From Ardenticatenaceae bacterium (GTDB taxonomy: Bacteria > Chloroflexota > Anaerolineae > Promineifilales > Promineifilaceae), in contig WYBM01000102.1 of the NCBI GenBank assembly GCA_011525915.1, positions 1 to 64,000 on the forward strand: DNA of 64,000 bases, given 5' to 3'. A program made the position numbers and the translations under genes. The notes below the pieces were generated by a model. The model was given only the letters and a program-made list of their open reading frames with translations. It did no database searches and had not been told where the DNA came from. Shown here one piece after another: positions 62,117-64,000 of the stretch; the first letter of the stretch is position 1; the number at the start of each line of letters is the position of its first letter.

Positions 62117-63400
62117 TTATCGGTGTACCACTGGCAGGAATGTCTGTTCCAGTAACGGCCGTAACAAAAACAATCCCTCTTCCCGGTCACTCAACGCCAA
62201 CACCCCACTCTCAAAGTAAGGGAAAATAGCCCATGTACCATGTTGATGGCCGGGAGAATTACTGGCCGGGTAATTATCAAAATAAGCCGCCTGGGTCAAC
62301 ACTCCCTCGCTAATGCGGCGCAAATCCAAAATACGTACGCCCGCACTTAAATTGCTAATGTATGCAAAATCTCCACGCAGCCATACCATGTGGTCACTGC
62401 CAGTGGTCGGGCCAGTGTAGAAAACGGGATCATCTGATATATCGTCCAAATCCATTGCGTCCCAAATGAAGATGCGTGTGTTGTACCCATGATGATGCTC
62501 ATCGTCTACATCTACCGACACAATATAGCGATGATCTGCGGTAAACCGGGCGCTGTGAATGCGAGATGCACTTGCATATGATCGTATGGCCAGCACAACT
62601 GGCATGGTTTTAGTGGTCACATCTCCCACGATGAGATTGTCATCGCTGCCAATTACGCATATTTCGCGCCCATGGTAAGTGGCATCCGGGCCATGATATA
62701 ACACGCAGTTGGTATCGGAGGCAACCCCGCCCTCCGCAAAACAACCAGCGTCAGTGGGATGAAGTGGGTCTTGCACATTGATCATGGTGGTACCCGTCGA
62801 GCAATTGCCGCTGCTGCGCCGGGGAATATAAGCGTATCCTGTCTCTTGATGAATATAGATGTGATGCCCATCCATAATGCCCGCGTAATGGGCTGTTTCG
62901 GAAAAAGTAGTCGGGGTTGTTACCTGGCGCAGCGTGGTGAGGTCAAAAATTTGCAGGCCATTCTGGCTGGGAAAATCGGCAATGATAAAGGCATAATTCT
63001 GATATACCTTCATGTCCCGAAACTCCGACAGGGGGGCCGTCAGGTAATGGGTTGGTAATATGCCCAGATAAGTGGGCGTGAGAGGCTGGCTGATGTCTAT
63101 GAAGGCGACGCCCTCTTGCATCCCCATCATCACGTACTCTTTACCCGTTTGGGGGTCGGTCCAGCCCCAGGGGTTGGTTACTTTGGTTTGGGTCATGGTG
63201 GCACCTAAGGCCGTTTTAGGGGTGAAGGAAAGCAAATCTACCCGTTCACAAGGGTATTCACCGGCCATACCCTGGGAACAGGCTGCAGCCGTGTTCCCAC
63301 CAGCGCTCTTCGCCATTAACCGCTGCTGCTGTGCCAACACTGATACGGCCGTTAACACAACGGCCACCATCACCAATAAACGCATCCATCGTTTGGACAT
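62117..63400 (-). CDS. Secreted choice-of-anchor B / LVIVD-type propeller protein
   Basis: A 427-residue exported protein. Signal peptide MRLLVMVAVVLTAVSVLA, then short propeller-like units such as GVAFIDISQPLTPTYLGILP, LQIFDLTTLRQV and GVRILDLRRISEG, the pattern of the choice-of-anchor B family. Conserved His groups occur in TAHYAGIMDGHHIYIH and VDDEHHHGYN. The end is LEQTFLPVVHR, similar to the FLPII tail of the subtilase. The ORF starts at 63508, but the ATG at 63400 with GAGGTG before it fits better. It may be anchored outside by the tail. Confidence 0.8.
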   Translation of the reverse strand: MSKRWMRLLVMVAVVLTAVSVLAQQQRLMAKSAGGNTAAACSQGMAGEYPCERVDLLSFTPKTALGATMTQTKVTNPWGWTDPQTGKEYVMMGMQEGVAFIDISQPLTPTYLGILPTHYLTAPLSEFRDMKVYQNYAFIIADFPSQNGLQIFDLTTLRQVTTPTTFSETAHYAGIMDGHHIYIHQETGYAYIPRRSSGNCSTGTTMINVQDPLHPTDAGCFAEGGVASDTNCVLYHGPDATYHGREICVIGSDDNLIVGDVTTKTMPVVLAIRSYASASRIHSARFTADHRYIVSVDVDDEHHHGYNTRIFIWDAMDLDDISDDPVFYTGPTTGSDHMVWLRGDFAYISNLSAGVRILDLRRISEGVLTQAAYFDNYPASNSPGHQHGTWAIFPYFESGVLALSDREEGLFLLRPLLEQTFLPVVHR

Positions 63401-63618
63401 AAAACACCTCGTTATCTTAAGCCTTGTAGTTTCAAGTAACAAACTGGCTAACCGGCCAGCAATTCTCAATATAGGAAATGGGTTAACAAAGAGGGTAGAC
63501 ATTGTCATGAATAGGCATGCGCACGCCTATATCCCGTCAGTACAGGACATAGGCATTGATTATCCAATTAGCCAGGTTGTGGGTGATAAGGGTACGGCTT
63601 TGTTAAAGTCACCTGATC

Positions 63619-64000
63619 TTACTTCGTAAGGGGCTGAATGGTACGGCCGCAGAACTCACAAGTAACGGTCGTTACGCCATGAGGCGGCGATGGCAAGGCT
63701 GCAAAACAGCCAGGACACTGCTCTGGGAAAGTGATGGCCTTAACCTTTTCTCTTTCAGCCCGTGCTGATTGCACCCGATCACGGTCAACATTGCCCGTTT
63801 GCATCTTCTTGATCCAGGCTGCCCAATCAGAAGAATCCTGTCCTTTCAGGTGAAAACGAGCACGGCTTACTGGAGCAGATGAGGCAAACACCAGCTTTAA
63901 AACATCGGCCTTGCCCATCCCTAGAAAGCCCCCCTCCTCACTGTGTTCAACAGATTCAATCTCCGGGATACTGACATTGAGCAGTAACTTTTGCACCAGC
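63619..64000 (-). CDS. Zinc-ribbon protein, 5' end outside the window
   Basis: A frame of about 127 codons that is open to the right edge; the upstream part is missing. The C-terminus reads CPGCFAALPSPPHGVTTVTC, then EFCG, a CxxC...CxxC zinc ribbon. The visible N-part (VLKLVFASSAPVSRARFHLK) has no family that I recognise. The GTG at 63996 could be a start, but the frame continues beyond, so it is given as partial. Confidence 0.5.
   Translation of the reverse strand, partial: LVQKLLLNVSIPEIESVEHSEEGGFLGMGKADVLKLVFASSAPVSRARFHLKGQDSSDWAAWIKKMQTGNVDRDRVQSARAEREKVKAITFPEQCPGCFAALPSPPHGVTTVTCEFCGRTIQPLTK

Noticed and set aside
1..64000. tRNA, rRNA or tmRNA genes
   Set aside because: No cloverleaf, CCA-type end or rRNA signature was seen in any gap; a dedicated search would be needed to be certain.

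Overview
The window looks like part of a chromosome from the phylum Chloroflexota, most likely class Anaerolineae. This rests on gene families that cluster there (DUF951, DUF2089, DUF4097 beta-solenoids with SHOCT-like helices, DUF5667 with an ECF sigma factor, DUF4126, DUF6916 with tail-collar proteins), on secreted proteins carrying FLPII/YLPII-type motifs, and on the large surface proteins. No rRNA, tRNA, CRISPR array or intact transposase was seen. An 8-bp palindrome, ACGGCCGT, is scattered over the window far above chance (about 87 copies by eye), in genes and between them, but only two copies lie in the first 7.8 kb.

Layout. 0-7.8 kb (minus strand): the str operon rpsL-rpsG-fusA-tuf, preceded by rpoB. 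rpoC is not between rpoB and rpsL, and rpoB carries a Trp-rich insertion of about 145 residues. rpoB has a consensus promoter and a structured leader of about 400 nt. 7.8-13.5 kb: a GT4 glycosyltransferase, a TyrA-like dehydrogenase, an HD protein, an M50 protease, then DUF951 and a processive GT2 on the plus strand. 13.5-18.3 kb: an island of DUF4097 beta-solenoids, a DUF2089 regulator and small proteins sharing one SHOCT-like helical module; a GNAT enzyme sits inside it. This resembles a cell-envelope stress locus. 18.3-25.4 kb: an accessory stretch with two adjacent SF1 helicases, an array of hairpins, and an orphan RHS tip-Hint-toxin gene with its probable immunity gene. 25.4-47.5 kb: a secreted kelch/subtilisin-like protease, a PP2C-type phosphatase, a phosphoesterase, a GT39-like membrane glycosyltransferase, an aldo/keto reductase, two tandem beta-lactamase-like proteins (one without its nucleophile), a Nudix hydrolase, a dynamin-like GTPase, several small membrane proteins and a GH31 glycosidase. 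47.5-50.2 kb: an ECF sigma factor, a DUF5667 protein with a Cys/Pro/Thr-rich tandem-repeat tail, and a small secreted I9-like protein. 50.6-61.7 kb: a DUF6916 protein, a GNAT enzyme, three tail-collar proteins in a row and a 2502-residue secreted beta-helix/PKD-like protein. 61.7-64 kb: a probable TA-flanked MITE, a paired terminator element, a secreted LVIVD-type protein and an incomplete zinc-ribbon protein.

Between the genes lies a family of about eleven repeats built from TCAGT-type words around a short core. They are present only in gaps and in both orientations. Apart from the str/rpoB operon, most of the window concerns the envelope and extracellular space: glycosyltransferases, secreted proteases, surface repeat proteins, a polymorphic toxin and stress-response modules. 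The best candidates for something undescribed are the SHOCT/DUF4097/DUF2089 island with its tandem operator-like sites, the ACGGCCGT palindrome, the TCAGT repeat family and the hairpin array next to the toxin locus.
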